From positions 97,337-161,336 of the forward strand of contig JBBCJI010000002.1 in assembly GCA_037190845.1 (NCBI GenBank): 64,000 nt of DNA. Direction: 5' to 3'. Origin of the DNA: JBEBVQ01 sp037190845. GTDB lineage: Bacteria; Bacteroidota; Bacteroidia; Chitinophagales; Chitinophagaceae. How positions within the stretch are numbered: position 1 is the first letter of the stretch; the number at the start of each line of letters is the position of its first letter. The notes under the pieces were generated by a model. It was not told the origin of the DNA. It worked only from the letters and a program-made list of their open reading frames with translations, and made no database searches. Positions 33,345-43,393 of this stretch are shown one piece after another. The position numbers and the translations under genes are program-made.

Positions 33345-36200
33345 ATGAAGCGTATACTCCTATCTGTTGCAGTTTATGCAATTTCACTGTATCATTCCGA
33401 TCCTGTTGCCGCTCAGGCCAGGCTTGTGGAAAAAATAACCGCAAACGGAAGCGGGCTGACTATACCTTACGAAAAATATGTATTGCCCAACGGACTGACT
33501 ATTATTGTACATGAAGATCACAGCGATCCGGTCGTGCACGTGGATGTGACTTACCATGTAGGGTCGGCGCGGGAAGAGATCGGCAAATCCGGATTTGCCC
33601 ATTTCTTTGAGCATATGATGTTCCAGGGCTCGGATAATGTGGCGGATGAACAGCATTTCAGGATCATAACAGAGGCCGGCGGTACGCTGAACGGTACTAC
33701 CAACCGCGACCGTACCAACTATTTTGAAACCGTTCCATCCAATCAGCTCGAAAAGATGTTGTGGCTGGAAGCCGACCGGATGGGCTTTTTTCTCGATGCG
33801 GTGACACAGCAAAAATTTGAAGTGCAACGGGCTACAGTAAAAAATGAAAGAGGGCAGCGATACGATAATGTAGCTTACGGATTGGTGAATGAGGTAACTG
33901 CAAAAAACCTGTATCCTTACGGTCATCCTTATTCCTGGCTCACAATTGGCTATATAGAAGATCTGAACCGGGTAAATGTGGATGATCTGAAGCATTTTTT
34001 TATGCGCTGGTATGGTCCCAACAATGCGGTGCTTACCGTTGGCGGCAATGTGAATACGAAGGAGGTCGTTGCTCTTGCAGAAAAATATTTCGGGCCGATC
34101 CCCCGAGGGCCGGAAGTGCACCCGGTAAAGCTACGGGCGCCGGTACTGGAGCGCGACCGTTATGTTTCTATGAAGGATGATTATGCCAAGCTCCCGTTAT
34201 TACGCATGGTATTTCCTACTGTCGCCTCATATCATGATGATGAGCCGGCACTTGATTGTTTGGCGGATATCATAGGGCAGGGAAATAATTCTATCCTGCA
34301 CAAAGATTTCGTTAAAACACGCAAATCCGTGAGCGCATATACAGCCCATTATGCATCAGAGCTGGCAGGGGAATTTATCGTTGCTGTTACGACTTATCCC
34401 GGACAGCAGCTTGCAGAGATAGAGCAGGATCTGCGTGCTTCTCTTGCCTCATTTGAAGCACGTGGTGTGCAGGATGATGATATCATCCGGTTCCGCAACC
34501 GGTATGAAGCAGACCTGGTCTACCGGCTGGAAAGTGTAGCGGGTAAGGTTTCCCGGCTCGCGGCATATCATACATTCACCGGTGATGCGAATTACACTGC
34601 TAAAGAGCTGGATCGTTATATGTCTGTTACCAAAGAAGATGTGATGCGTGTTTATAACCGGTACATAAAAGATAAGCACGCCGTTATGCTCAGTGTATTG
34701 GTAAAAGGAGATACGCTCAACAAAGCGGCAGAGGACAACTATACGGTATCAGTTGAAGGTTATACCCCGCCGGATTACGGATATGAAGGATTGTCATCCG
34801 GCAAGCCGTCAGATACGTTTGACCGCTCTGTTATGCCCGCCGCCGGGCCTGCTCCCCTGGTGAGCGTTCCGGAATACTGGCGCAGGGACCTGCCGGGCAA
34901 TATCCGTGTGATCGGTACTGTAAGCGATGAAATACCTGTAGTGAACCTCCTGCTTTATTTTAAGGGCGGCGCTATGATAGATGCTTATTACCCGGATAAA
35001 ACGGGGCTGGCCAGTCTTTTTTCAGAGATGATGGATGAAGACACGGAAAATTATACAGCCGAAGCATTTACCACCGAATTACAGAAGCTGGGCAGCCGTA
35101 TCGAGGTACAGGCTGCCCGTGATGGTATACAGGTACAAGTGCGTACGCTGCACAAGCATCTTGACCGCACAATTGCCCTGCTCGAAGAAAGACTGCTGCG
35201 TTCGGTCTTTACAGAAGAAGCGTTTGAGACGAACAGGAAACGTACCATGGAAAACCTGAAAAATCTGAAAAACAGGCCTTCTTACGTTGCAGGCAGCGTG
35301 TTTAATAAAGTAAACTATGGTGAGGGGCATATCCTCGCCAGGACTACTACGGAAAAAACAGTTGGTAATATACAGTTGGCTGATGTCCGTGACTTTTATA
35401 CCAGATACTTCTCTCACAGGAATGCAAATGTGGTAGTGGTGGGGCCTGTCAGCGAACAGGAGATTCTTTCGAAGCTGGATTTTTTGCAACAGATGCGAGG
35501 ACATGAGGTAAAGCTTCCGGTTATTACAGCCGCGCCTCAGGTGAAAAAGACAAAAATATACATGGTAGATATCCCAAACGCAGCACAGACGGAGTTCAGG
35601 ATCGGTTATGTCACGGGCATGAAATATGACGCCCTGGGTGATTATTACCGTTCTACAGTCATGAATTACCCGCTGGGCGGCGCATTCAACAGCCGTCTGA
35701 ATCTTGACCTGCGTGAGGATAAAGGCTGGACTTATGGTGCGCGCTCTTATTTTGATGCCGATCAGTATTCCTGTACTTATGGATTTAGTGCCGGCATCAA
35801 AGCAGATGCAACAGACAGCGCTATGTTGAGTATCATAAGGATACTGGCGGAATACAGGAAAACAGGAATGACCGGTGAGGAGCTGAAGTTTACCCGTAAT
35901 TCAATGGGGCAGAGCGATGCCCGGAAATACGAAACGGGGCAGCAAAAAGCAGTATTCCTGTTTAATATACTTACATACGACCTCCCGTCGGACTATGCCC
36001 AAAAACAAAATGAACTGCTCGACCGGTTTGATATATCGGAAGCCAATGCCCTTGCCGGAAAATATATCCCTGATGTGAATAAAATGAATGTAGTGCTGGT
36101 GGGTGATAAACATAAGGTATGGGATGGTCTGCAGCAATTTGGATATGAAATTGTAGAGTTGGACAGCGAAGGAAATAAAGTGTCCGGGAAGCGGCAATAG
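33345..36200 (+). CDS. Secreted M16-family zinc metallopeptidase (two-domain)
   Basis: 951 residues with a signal peptide (MKRILLSVAVYAISL... to VAAQ). Two M16 halves: the first holds the inverted zinc motif HFFEH (in GFAHFFEHMMFQG) and the later glutamate in VKNERGQRYDN; the second half (~500-930) is the usual inactive partner with EMMDEDTENYTAEAF. Such pitrilysin/insulinase-like proteases cut peptides enclosed between the halves, here in the periplasm or outside. The ATG at 33345 is used because it begins the signal peptide; the frame is open to 33279. Confidence 0.93.
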   Translation: MKRILLSVAVYAISLYHSDPVAAQARLVEKITANGSGLTIPYEKYVLPNGLTIIVHEDHSDPVVHVDVTYHVGSAREEIGKSGFAHFFEHMMFQGSDNVADEQHFRIITEAGGTLNGTTNRDRTNYFETVPSNQLEKMLWLEADRMGFFLDAVTQQKFEVQRATVKNERGQRYDNVAYGLVNEVTAKNLYPYGHPYSWLTIGYIEDLNRVNVDDLKHFFMRWYGPNNAVLTVGGNVNTKEVVALAEKYFGPIPRGPEVHPVKLRAPVLERDRYVSMKDDYAKLPLLRMVFPTVASYHDDEPALDCLADIIGQGNNSILHKDFVKTRKSVSAYTAHYASELAGEFIVAVTTYPGQQLAEIEQDLRASLASFEARGVQDDDIIRFRNRYEADLVYRLESVAGKVSRLAAYHTFTGDANYTAKELDRYMSVTKEDVMRVYNRYIKDKHAVMLSVLVKGDTLNKAAEDNYTVSVEGYTPPDYGYEGLSSGKPSDTFDRSVMPAAGPAPLVSVPEYWRRDLPGNIRVIGTVSDEIPVVNLLLYFKGGAMIDAYYPDKTGLASLFSEMMDEDTENYTAEAFTTELQKLGSRIEVQAARDGIQVQVRTLHKHLDRTIALLEERLLRSVFTEEAFETNRKRTMENLKNLKNRPSYVAGSVFNKVNYGEGHILARTTTEKTVGNIQLADVRDFYTRYFSHRNANVVVVGPVSEQEILSKLDFLQQMRGHEVKLPVITAAPQVKKTKIYMVDIPNAAQTEFRIGYVTGMKYDALGDYYRSTVMNYPLGGAFNSRLNLDLREDKGWTYGARSYFDADQYSCTYGFSAGIKADATDSAMLSIIRILAEYRKTGMTGEELKFTRNSMGQSDARKYETGQQKAVFLFNILTYDLPSDYAQKQNELLDRFDISEANALAGKYIPDVNKMNVVLVGDKHKVWDGLQQFGYEIVELDSEGNKVSGKRQ

Positions 36201-36223
36201 TCAGTATTTCCCTTTTTTTACGG

Positions 36224-36231
36224 TAACTTTG
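36224..36231 (+). promoter_or_regulatory. Possible -7 element after the M16 gene
   Basis: TAACTTTG matches TAnnTTTG and is 18 bases upstream of the TTG that could start the short reading frame at 36249. No convincing -33 box. Confidence 0.3.
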
Positions 36232-36248
36232 CCACGCAAAACAGGGAG

Positions 36249-36674
36249 TTGTTCGTGAAAAGAAGGTATAAAATAAGGATATATTATAAGTCAACGTGCT
36301 TGTTTTTATCTGTTATTGTATGTCTTTATGCAGATTGTGCAGCCAAAGTCAAGGAGCGGGCCAAAGCATATACTTTCCCCAATAATGATCATACCCTGGT
36401 TATTCTGAAAAGAAATGCCGGCTTTAATAATATTTCCGGGCGTCCGGCTCATGACAAAAACACCGGTTTATCCTGTTATAAACACCGGCAGCATTATCTC
36501 GTCCACAGGGAAAGACCGGATTATAAAGATGCGGGTACTGCATCTTGTGACATCACCGATTATACGGTCAGGACATTTTCTTCGTTTTATCTTTCCGCCA
36601 GCCGGTTAATATCTTTTGAATATCTCCCCAGACCGGCATATTATACGGACTTGTTCCGTTACGTGCTTTTCTGA
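36249..36674 (+). CDS. Possible small exported protein, weakly supported
   Basis: A 141-residue open frame from a TTG codon. Residues ~12-32 are hydrophobic and end in CAAK, so a signal peptide or lipoprotein-like start is possible, and a TAnnTTTG box precedes it. The rest has no recognisable domain, and composition is poor evidence. It may be a taxon-restricted gene or chance. It fills the gap between the M16 peptidase and the DedA gene. Confidence 0.3.
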   Translation: MFVKRRYKIRIYYKSTCLFLSVIVCLYADCAAKVKERAKAYTFPNNDHTLVILKRNAGFNNISGRPAHDKNTGLSCYKHRQHYLVHRERPDYKDAGTASCDITDYTVRTFSSFYLSASRLISFEYLPRPAYYTDLFRYVLF

Positions 36675-36876
36675 TGTCTTTCCTTTCCGGAAGTTTTTGT
36701 TAAACGAAAACACATTGCTCTTATACCAGTGGGGTAATGATGTGTTACTCCGTTATATTCCGGAGCATGTTTAGTTTTCATACCGCGGATGCATATTCGT
36801 GCTTTGCATGATTGTTTTTGCTGGTTGTTTTTACCTGTTTTGTTGTAGTAAATAAATATTGGCAAACGTAGTTTAT

Positions 36877-37539
36877 ATGGATGTTTTCTTTGAGTTTATG
36901 CGTAATCTGACGAATCCGGAATGGATTATGCTACATGGAGGTTTGTACATTGTAATGCTGATTATTTTTGCGGAAACCGGTTTATTTATAGGCTTTTTTC
37001 TCCCTGGTGATCCGTTGTTATTTATAACCGGAATGATCATAGCCCAGACTGTTCCTCCCGATATGGCGCCGGTAATTTACCTGCTTTACTGGGCCGGGCT
37101 GATCATATTGGCAGGTGTTATCGGTAATTTTGTAGGATACTGGTTCGGTCGTAAGTCCGGCTCATTGCTTTTTGATCGCAGGGATACCTGGCTGTTTAAA
37201 AAGAAGCACCTGGACCAGGCGCATGCATTCTATGACAAACGTGGTGGCGGCGCTATTGTGATTGCACGTTTCCTCCCGGTAGTACGTACGTTTGCGCCTA
37301 TCATTGCCGGTGTTGTCCGTATGGATTTCAGGAAGTTCTCCTTTTACAATATCGTTGGCTGCATTTTATGGGTAGGCAGCATTGTTACCGCAGGATTCCT
37401 GCTTGGGGAGAATGCCTGGGTACAGGATAACCTGGGGAAGATTATTATTGCTATTATCGTTGCAGCAACGGCGCCTGTGCTCGTCCGGATGATTTTTGGG
37501 AAAAAGAAGATTGAAACAGAACAATCTCCGGCAGCATAA
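36877..37539 (+). CDS. DedA/VTT-family membrane protein
   Basis: 220 residues, four to six hydrophobic segments. Family motifs seen: FAETGLFIGFFLPGDPLLF near residue 35-55, GNFVGYWFGRKSG, and ARFLPVVRTFAPIIAGVVRM. DedA proteins are inner-membrane transporters linked to undecaprenyl phosphate recycling, lipid scrambling and proton-motive-force maintenance. The ATG at 36877 is preferred over a TTG at 36859. Confidence 0.92.
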   Translation: MDVFFEFMRNLTNPEWIMLHGGLYIVMLIIFAETGLFIGFFLPGDPLLFITGMIIAQTVPPDMAPVIYLLYWAGLIILAGVIGNFVGYWFGRKSGSLLFDRRDTWLFKKKHLDQAHAFYDKRGGGAIVIARFLPVVRTFAPIIAGVVRMDFRKFSFYNIVGCILWVGSIVTAGFLLGENAWVQDNLGKIIIAIIVAATAPVLVRMIFGKKKIETEQSPAA

Positions 37540-37632
37540 AGAAATATTCTTTATTTAATAACTACCAAATATACATTTTTATATAAATTAACGTAATTTG
37601 GTGTTCCTGAAATCAGGTATAAATATAAGCAG

Positions 37633-39855
37633 ATGATACACCTGGCGCCGTTGATCAGAGATCTGGGATTGATATTGGGAGTTGCAGCAATCGTAACATT
37701 ATTATTTAAGAAGCTGAAGCAGCCCGTTGTCTTGGGGTACATCATCGCTGGTTTGCTGGTGGGGCCGCATTTTACATTATTTCCGACCATTACCGATATT
37801 GCAAACGTAGAAGTATGGGCAGAGATCGGTGTGATATTTCTCTTGTTCAGTCTTGGTCTGGAGTTCAGCTTTAAAAAACTGATGAAGGTTGGCGGTTCGT
37901 CATCCATCACAGCAATGGTGCAGATCGTTAGCATGATCTTTCTGGGTTATATCACCGGTCGGCTGATGGGGTGGCCGCAGATGGATTGCATCTTTCTCGG
38001 CGCCTGTCTTTCAATGTCTTCCACGACTATTATTCTCCGGGCCTTTGACGAGCTGGGCGTAAAAAGCAAAAAATTTGCCGGTATTGTTTTCGGCGCATTG
38101 ATCGTGGAAGATCTCGTTGCCATCGTATTAATGGTATTACTCTCTACCATTGCGATCAGTCGTAATTTTGCCGGATGGGATATGCTTTTTTCCATTTCCA
38201 AACTGCTCTTTTTCCTGATTCTCTGGTTTATCGGCGGGATATTTTTTATCCCCACTTTCCTCAAAAAAGCAAAAGGTCTGATGACGGACGAGACCATGCT
38301 GATCGTGTCGCTTGGTTTTTGCCTGCTGATGGTGATCCTGGCTACGGCAGCCGGTTTCTCCCCGGCATTGGGAGCATTTATTATGGGATCTATACTGGCA
38401 GAAACCACACAGGGCGTCCGTATCGAACACCTGGTAAAGCCTATCAAAGATCTCTTTGGCGCCATCTTCTTCGTATCTGTAGGTATGCTGATCAACCCGC
38501 AGACCATTGCGGATTATGCCTTGCCGATTCTCATTGTAACCCTGGTAACGGTATTCGGGAAAACGCTTACAACCGGTCTGGGCGCCCTCGTTTCAGGACA
38601 GCCGTTAAAGCAATCCGTGCAGGCCGGTATGAGTCTGGCACAAATAGGTGAGTTTTCGTTTATTATAGCTACGCTTGGTCTTTCGCTCAAGGTTACCAGC
38701 GGATTTCTATACCCGGTTATTGTGGCAGTATCCGCCGTTACTACATTCACCACACCTTATCTGATCAATGCTTCAACCCCGGCTTATAACTGGCTTGAGA
38801 AACGTTTGCCGGAAAAGCTGAAGCAATTTCTGGCAAGATATAGTACCGATACGCAATCGCTCAAGCCTACGAGCGATTGGAAGCTGGTGCTGCGTTCTCA
38901 CCTTCTGCAGCTTGTTATTTATACGGTAATCATTGTAAGTATTATACTGGTTGTATCCCGTTACCTTGCCCCTGTCCTGACCTGGGATGTCAACAGTTAC
39001 TGGGTAAATGTCCTGGCTACGGTTATGACCATTGTTGTGTTATCTCCTTTCCTTTGGGCGTTGGCTATACGTAAAATACAGCCGGATGCTACTTCCCGTT
39101 TGTGGAAAGACCGGAGATATAAGAGCCCGTTGCTGATGCTCCAGTTTGTACGGATTGCTGCGGCGCTGTTTTTTGTAGGTCTGCTGATCAACAGCTTGTT
39201 GTCATATTATATGGCAATCGGAGCTTTGTTGCTGGTTGTTGTAGTGATCATCATTAATCAGAAAAGATTACAGTCTATCTATAGCAGGATTGAGCAACGG
39301 TTTATTTCGAACTTCAATGATAAGGAAGAACAGGAGTATAAAACCAATGGTACAGGCCTTGCCCCGTGGGATGCGCACATTACGAGTTTTATGGTGTCTC
39401 CCAATTTTTCAGGTTCGGGGAGAACACTTATGGACCTTGGATTGCGGGAAAGTATCGGTATCAACATTGCCATGATCCGGCGAGGTACGGCCGTGATCAA
39501 TGTGCCCGACCGCAACGAGCGCGTGTTCCCCGACGATGTGCTGTATATAATCGGCACGGATGAGCAACTGGAAATTTTTAAGGATTATCTGGCTGCCAAC
39601 AGCGTATCTCCGGAAGCCAAGCCACCGGGTGTGGATGATATATCCTTGCAGCTTATTGAGATCAGGGAAGATTCCGAATTTGCAGGTAAAACGATCCGGG
39701 AGTCTGGTATCCGGGAGCGTACACGGGGATTGGTAGTGGGTGTTGAACGTGGTGGAGAGCGTATACTGAATCCTGAATCTTCTATGATGCTTCAGAAAGA
39801 AGACCTGGTATGGATTGTAGGGAATAATAAGCGGATCCGGTTGCTGGGGAAATGA
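37633..39855 (+). CDS. Cation:proton antiporter (CPA2/KefB-like) with two RCK-C domains
   Basis: 740 residues. A Na+/H+ exchanger-type membrane domain (~1-380) includes the GLLVGPH, SLGLEFSFKKL and LGAFIMGSILAET motifs. More hydrophobic segments lie at ~430-560. The C-terminus carries two TrkA-C (RCK-C) regulatory domains at ~585-660 and ~665-738, but no NAD-binding TrkA-N domain between them, unlike E. coli KefB/KefC. Predicted to export K+ or Na+ in exchange for protons. Confidence 0.9.
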   Translation: MIHLAPLIRDLGLILGVAAIVTLLFKKLKQPVVLGYIIAGLLVGPHFTLFPTITDIANVEVWAEIGVIFLLFSLGLEFSFKKLMKVGGSSSITAMVQIVSMIFLGYITGRLMGWPQMDCIFLGACLSMSSTTIILRAFDELGVKSKKFAGIVFGALIVEDLVAIVLMVLLSTIAISRNFAGWDMLFSISKLLFFLILWFIGGIFFIPTFLKKAKGLMTDETMLIVSLGFCLLMVILATAAGFSPALGAFIMGSILAETTQGVRIEHLVKPIKDLFGAIFFVSVGMLINPQTIADYALPILIVTLVTVFGKTLTTGLGALVSGQPLKQSVQAGMSLAQIGEFSFIIATLGLSLKVTSGFLYPVIVAVSAVTTFTTPYLINASTPAYNWLEKRLPEKLKQFLARYSTDTQSLKPTSDWKLVLRSHLLQLVIYTVIIVSIILVVSRYLAPVLTWDVNSYWVNVLATVMTIVVLSPFLWALAIRKIQPDATSRLWKDRRYKSPLLMLQFVRIAAALFFVGLLINSLLSYYMAIGALLLVVVVIIINQKRLQSIYSRIEQRFISNFNDKEEQEYKTNGTGLAPWDAHITSFMVSPNFSGSGRTLMDLGLRESIGINIAMIRRGTAVINVPDRNERVFPDDVLYIIGTDEQLEIFKDYLAANSVSPEAKPPGVDDISLQLIEIREDSEFAGKTIRESGIRERTRGLVVGVERGGERILNPESSMMLQKEDLVWIVGNNKRIRLLGK

Positions 39856-40015
39856 GGTGCTGATTGCTGGCGTGTCAAATCCGGAGTGACAAACGAGGTT
39901 GTGCTTTGACTTTTACAAGTTCTGCCACCATTACGTGCATATCTTTATATTGATTTTTAGAAGACATACGTGCAGGTATGCAAAATTATTGTTAGCTTCG
40001 GCGTCTTTTTGATTC

Positions 40016-40678
40016 ATGAAATATATTAATCTCATCTTTTCATTCCTGAAAGGTCAAATGCTCATAGACCAGCAGATGCTGGGATTAAAACGTTCAAGAA
40101 GGATTCCCATACCCCGTTTTACAAATTATATACGGATCAGCACGCTGGAGCTGGTAGCCGATGAAATATACACCCGGAATGTTGAAGGAGCAGTAGCGGA
40201 ATTAGGCGTCTATAAAGGTGAGTTTTCAAAGTATATAAATTCGTTATTTCCGGACAGGTCGCTATACTTATTTGATACATTTGAGGGGTTTGATGAAAAG
40301 GATGTAGCGATTGACAGCGCCAACCGGTTTAGCACGGGTGAACAAAACTTCTCGGATACCAGCATAAAGGTGGTACTGGATAAAATGAAATTTCAGGAAA
40401 AGTGCATTGTAAAAAAAGGCAGATTTCCCGGTTCCTTAGATGGATTGGAAGAACGCTTTTGCTTCGTTTCATTAGATGCAGATTTATATCAACCCATATA
40501 CGACGGTCTTGCTTATTTTTATCCAAGGCTTAATAAAGGCGGCTATATATTTGTGCATGACTATAACAATTACGGGTATGAAGGTGCTAAAGCCGCTGTC
40601 CGGAAATTCTGTGAAGAAAATAATATCAGCTATACACCTATGACAGACACATGGGGGTCTGTCATTATTTCCAGGTAG
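40016..40678 (+). CDS. TylF/MycF-family SAM-dependent O-methyltransferase
   Basis: 220 residues. The SAM-binding loop is AELGVYKGEFSKYIN at ~62-76, followed by LYLFDTFEGFDEKD; the metal and substrate region is VSLDADLYQPIYDGL and YIFVHDYNNYGYEG. Named members methylate sugar hydroxyls of macrolides, but in many bacteria this family modifies surface glycans or lipids. No glycan cluster surrounds it, so the substrate is unknown. It appears to be monocistronic. Confidence 0.88.
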   Translation: MKYINLIFSFLKGQMLIDQQMLGLKRSRRIPIPRFTNYIRISTLELVADEIYTRNVEGAVAELGVYKGEFSKYINSLFPDRSLYLFDTFEGFDEKDVAIDSANRFSTGEQNFSDTSIKVVLDKMKFQEKCIVKKGRFPGSLDGLEERFCFVSLDADLYQPIYDGLAYFYPRLNKGGYIFVHDYNNYGYEGAKAAVRKFCEENNISYTPMTDTWGSVIISR

Positions 40679-41038
40679 TACCGGCACATAGTGCAAGTCA
40701 ATTTTTCAGGAAAAACAATGTATGTGCTTTGACGGCAGTAATACCTGGCAGCAGCATCTGTCATACTTGCCATCTGGTATAGAGGAAGTTGGGAGCATGG
40801 CCGGCCTTCATGCGGTGCGCAGTCCTTTTGTCGCCGGTGGATGGCGGGTGGGGTAGGCTGAGTAGCAGATCCCGGCAGGGCAGTATATAAAAAGTGGTAC
40901 ATGCAGTATCAATATAGTGAGTGTCATATATCTGGTCTCTGCTTGTTTTTTCAATTTTAATGGAGTGATTTATGTTAGGCGTATTTTTTATGCCTCTTGC
41001 CAGGCTGAAAATTGTTTTGTGTTTCAGTTCATCGTTTT
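40679..41038. other. Intergenic region with no supported gene
   Basis: Short open frames here have no recognisable domain or start context, and nothing similar to a structured RNA was seen. Confidence 0.4.
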
Positions 41039-41719
41039 TTATGTCCCTGTTTCATCATGGGGGGCGTCTACAGGTTTTGATTCCGGAGAGCCTTTTTGTC
41101 TTAGCCATATAGAGAGTAAAACAATAGCACCTACCGCGAGAAATTCGCTCTGCCAGTTCTGGAATGATTCGAACCAGAATCGTGCATGGCTGAAATAACT
41201 TCTCGTCGTAAAGGTCGGCGCTCCTTTAAGTTGCTGTTCATTGTTATAATCCCGCAGACTACCCAGGAAGTGTAGCCAGAATGATAAAAGGAACAATAAG
41301 ATAAAAGCGGCGGATAAAGAATGTTTATATGCCGCCAGCCAGATACCTCCTTTTCGTACGGGCCATGGTGCGTCTTTATGGGGCTGGGGAGGTCTGTCTA
41401 CTTCCTGCGTATCCGCTCCGGGTTCTCCTTTGAGCTTTTTTGATTCCGCAGAGCCTTTTTGCCGAAGGCTGATCGTGAGAATTACATAGATAGCCATCTG
41501 GAGAAATTCGCTTTCCCAGTTTTCAAATGTGGCCGAAATAAAATGGCCACTTTGTGCATAGGCCGCTGCTGTGAGTGCCGGCTGTCCGTATTCCTGCAAG
41601 GTATCGTTATGATCTTTCCATCCTGCCAGGAATTGTCCTGTCCAGAAGAAAAGCATCATTACGATCAAAACAATACTAAGGCTGTTGCGATAGAAGAAAG
41701 AAGCTTGTTTCCCTGACAT
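41039..41719 (-). CDS. DUF6766-type membrane protein made of an internal duplication
   Basis: 226 residues. Two halves (~8-92 and ~130-216) have the same order: a hydrophobic helix, a W/L-x-DxN segment, the motif FENWESEFLQ or FQNWQSEFLA, a second hydrophobic helix and LRQKGSxESK. Each half is about 83 residues, so this is a tandem duplication of a two-helix unit, giving four membrane helices. Known as a domain of unknown function found in soil and stress-adapted bacteria. It opens the stress-flavoured region of the window. Confidence 0.78.
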   Translation of the reverse strand: MSGKQASFFYRNSLSIVLIVMMLFFWTGQFLAGWKDHNDTLQEYGQPALTAAAYAQSGHFISATFENWESEFLQMAIYVILTISLRQKGSAESKKLKGEPGADTQEVDRPPQPHKDAPWPVRKGGIWLAAYKHSLSAAFILLFLLSFWLHFLGSLRDYNNEQQLKGAPTFTTRSYFSHARFWFESFQNWQSEFLAVGAIVLLSIWLRQKGSPESKPVDAPHDETGT

Positions 41720-41889
41720 ATATCTGCAGCTTGCGTTAGGCTATCTTACCTAATTCTGTGCCACCGGATCGTGATGTGATTTTCCAGGTGATTTCTATAA
41801 TTGGAAGATTACACATCCATGAACGGTGCCATCCTGAGTAAATTATAGGGAACCCTAATGAATGGGACAACGATACATGAATCCGTCCA

Positions 41890-41995
41890 CGATGTCATGC
41901 AGAACGCAGCGGAGCGAAGTGAAGCATCCCACATAATGCAGGTCTTTCCCGTATTATGTGGGATCCCTCCTGCCGTTGGGATGACACTGTTCATT
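41890..41995. repeat. Dispersed palindromic repeat (gtcat...gggatgacac type), copy 1
   Basis: Outer arms gatgtcatgc and gggatgacac, inner arms gcatcccacataatgca and gtattatgtgggatcc, form a long imperfect hairpin containing gcggagcgaagtg. Copy 2 is at 47573-47683, and a shorter, degraded relative lies at about 42080-42140. Confidence 0.7.
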
Positions 41996-42180
41996 AATCC
42001 ATGCTTCGGGAGATAGAGAGAGTTTGATTACAAATAACTTATGCAATGCGTCAATGGTGTGACGTGAAAAGAAGGGGGCCACAATATAAGTGTTCCGTAT
42101 TACATGAGATCCTTCATTCCGCTTGAAATGACAAGCTTTTTGAACATCCTCCTGTGTAGAAGAGCATACCATCTGATACT

Positions 42181-43245
42181 TCAGAATGATTCTCCGAAAG
42201 ATATATAGAACCCGTTCTGCCCATCAATCCCGATACCATAGTCCAGTCTCAGGTTTATCTGGCTCTTGCGATCAATTAAAAACCGTATGCCGGCCCCGTA
42301 ATTGGGCTTTATATGTCGCAGACCGAGCTGACCGGCATCTGCATACAATTTAGTCAGTCCGCCGAATGCTGCCAGTCCGATCCGCCAGGCAATATATTTT
42401 CTTATCTCTGCTTGTAATGAAGACATGTTCCGCTCGCGGTATCTGCCGTAAAAATATCCCCGGGCAACCTGATCACCTCCCATGAGCGCATAATCAAAAA
42501 AAGGCGGGTTGCCGAAAGTGAGCTCGTTATAAAGCCGTACTGCACCGATAATGCCGTTACCTGTTGTTTTATAATATCTGAAGTCCGTATTCAATTTGAC
42601 ATAAGAGGACAAAATCGTATTGTTCCAGGTCTGGGTCACTTCCAGGTACAGACCTTTCGTGGCATTGAGGATATTGTTCCTCGTGTCTTTTAATATTGTA
42701 TACCCCAATCCGTAGACCATGGCATCCTCCAGTTCCGGAAATGAAAGGAGCTCGCTATGCCTGACGGAATGATAGTTCAGGTACCGTATTCGTGGGCCTA
42801 TAAAGAAATGCCGGCGTATATTCTTCAGTAAGTTGATGTCGGTGACGAAGCGTTTGCTTTGATAGTACGTTATAAAACGGGCTGGTGTAGAGCTCCCGAC
42901 GCCGAAGTACTGATCCGGATATTCCGAATAGCGGATCATGCCCCGCGTATACCATTTTTCTTTTTCGAAAAAATAAGTCCATGCGGTTTCCAGGATCACC
43001 TGTTTTCTCCATGTATAATTGAACTCAAGTTTTGCATTGGATAGACGGGTAAAGCTGTCCTGGTAAAAATCAAGCGTAAACAGGGAAACGGCTCCTGCAT
43101 ACAATCCCGTTTCCGGTGCGTACCCGAAAGCAGGTACCGGTAGGATTTTAACCCTCGGAACAGATACTGTGCGTGTGTCCTGCCCTTTGCTGATAAAAAT
43201 TTCCATGAAGGAAACCATGCATAATGTAACGTTTTTCCATAGCAT
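42181..43245 (-). CDS. BamA/TamA-like outer-membrane beta-barrel protein (surface antigen domain)
   Basis: 354 residues, alternating beta-strand pattern throughout, ending in aromatic GESF as outer-membrane barrels do. The barrel-lid motif GGDQVARGYFYGRYRERN resembles the VRGY/RGF loop of Omp85 proteins, but there are no POTRA domains, so it is a barrel-only member (bacterial surface antigen family). The N-terminus is only weakly signal-like. A decayed partial copy of this gene is present at 52062-52182. It is divergent from the small gene at 43394. Confidence 0.82.
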   Translation of the reverse strand: MLWKNVTLCMVSFMEIFISKGQDTRTVSVPRVKILPVPAFGYAPETGLYAGAVSLFTLDFYQDSFTRLSNAKLEFNYTWRKQVILETAWTYFFEKEKWYTRGMIRYSEYPDQYFGVGSSTPARFITYYQSKRFVTDINLLKNIRRHFFIGPRIRYLNYHSVRHSELLSFPELEDAMVYGLGYTILKDTRNNILNATKGLYLEVTQTWNNTILSSYVKLNTDFRYYKTTGNGIIGAVRLYNELTFGNPPFFDYALMGGDQVARGYFYGRYRERNMSSLQAEIRKYIAWRIGLAAFGGLTKLYADAGQLGLRHIKPNYGAGIRFLIDRKSQINLRLDYGIGIDGQNGFYISFGESF

Positions 43246-43318
43246 GTGCGTCTATGTTACTTATTATATGGCTATCCTGAAAAATGATGCCGTTGTTCAT
43301 GCCCCGTTAAGCAGCACC

Positions 43319-43348
43319 GGGTGGAACGAAATTTATAACCTGTTAGTA
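43319..43348 (+). promoter_or_regulatory. Conserved 30-base element upstream of the gene at 43394 (ECF-like promoter?)
   Basis: The 30 bases (starting gggtggaacgaaatttataa) match 52204-52233 at 25 positions. GGAAC followed 14 bases later by GTTAG resembles an extracytoplasmic-function sigma promoter. It lies 45 bases before the start codon. The promoter reading is an inference; the similarity is seen directly. Confidence 0.5.
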
Positions 43349-43393
43349 TTGCATGCCGTTGTCATAACATTTTTAACGAAAACATATCCTTTT

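Noticed and set aside
33384..34121. 245-codon antisense frame inside the M16 peptidase gene
   Set aside because: The HFFEH motif and signal peptide are on the plus strand; no homology signal on the minus strand.
40917..41198. Short plus-strand frame after the methyltransferase
   Set aside because: It overlaps the end of the DUF6766 gene on the other strand and has no recognisable features.
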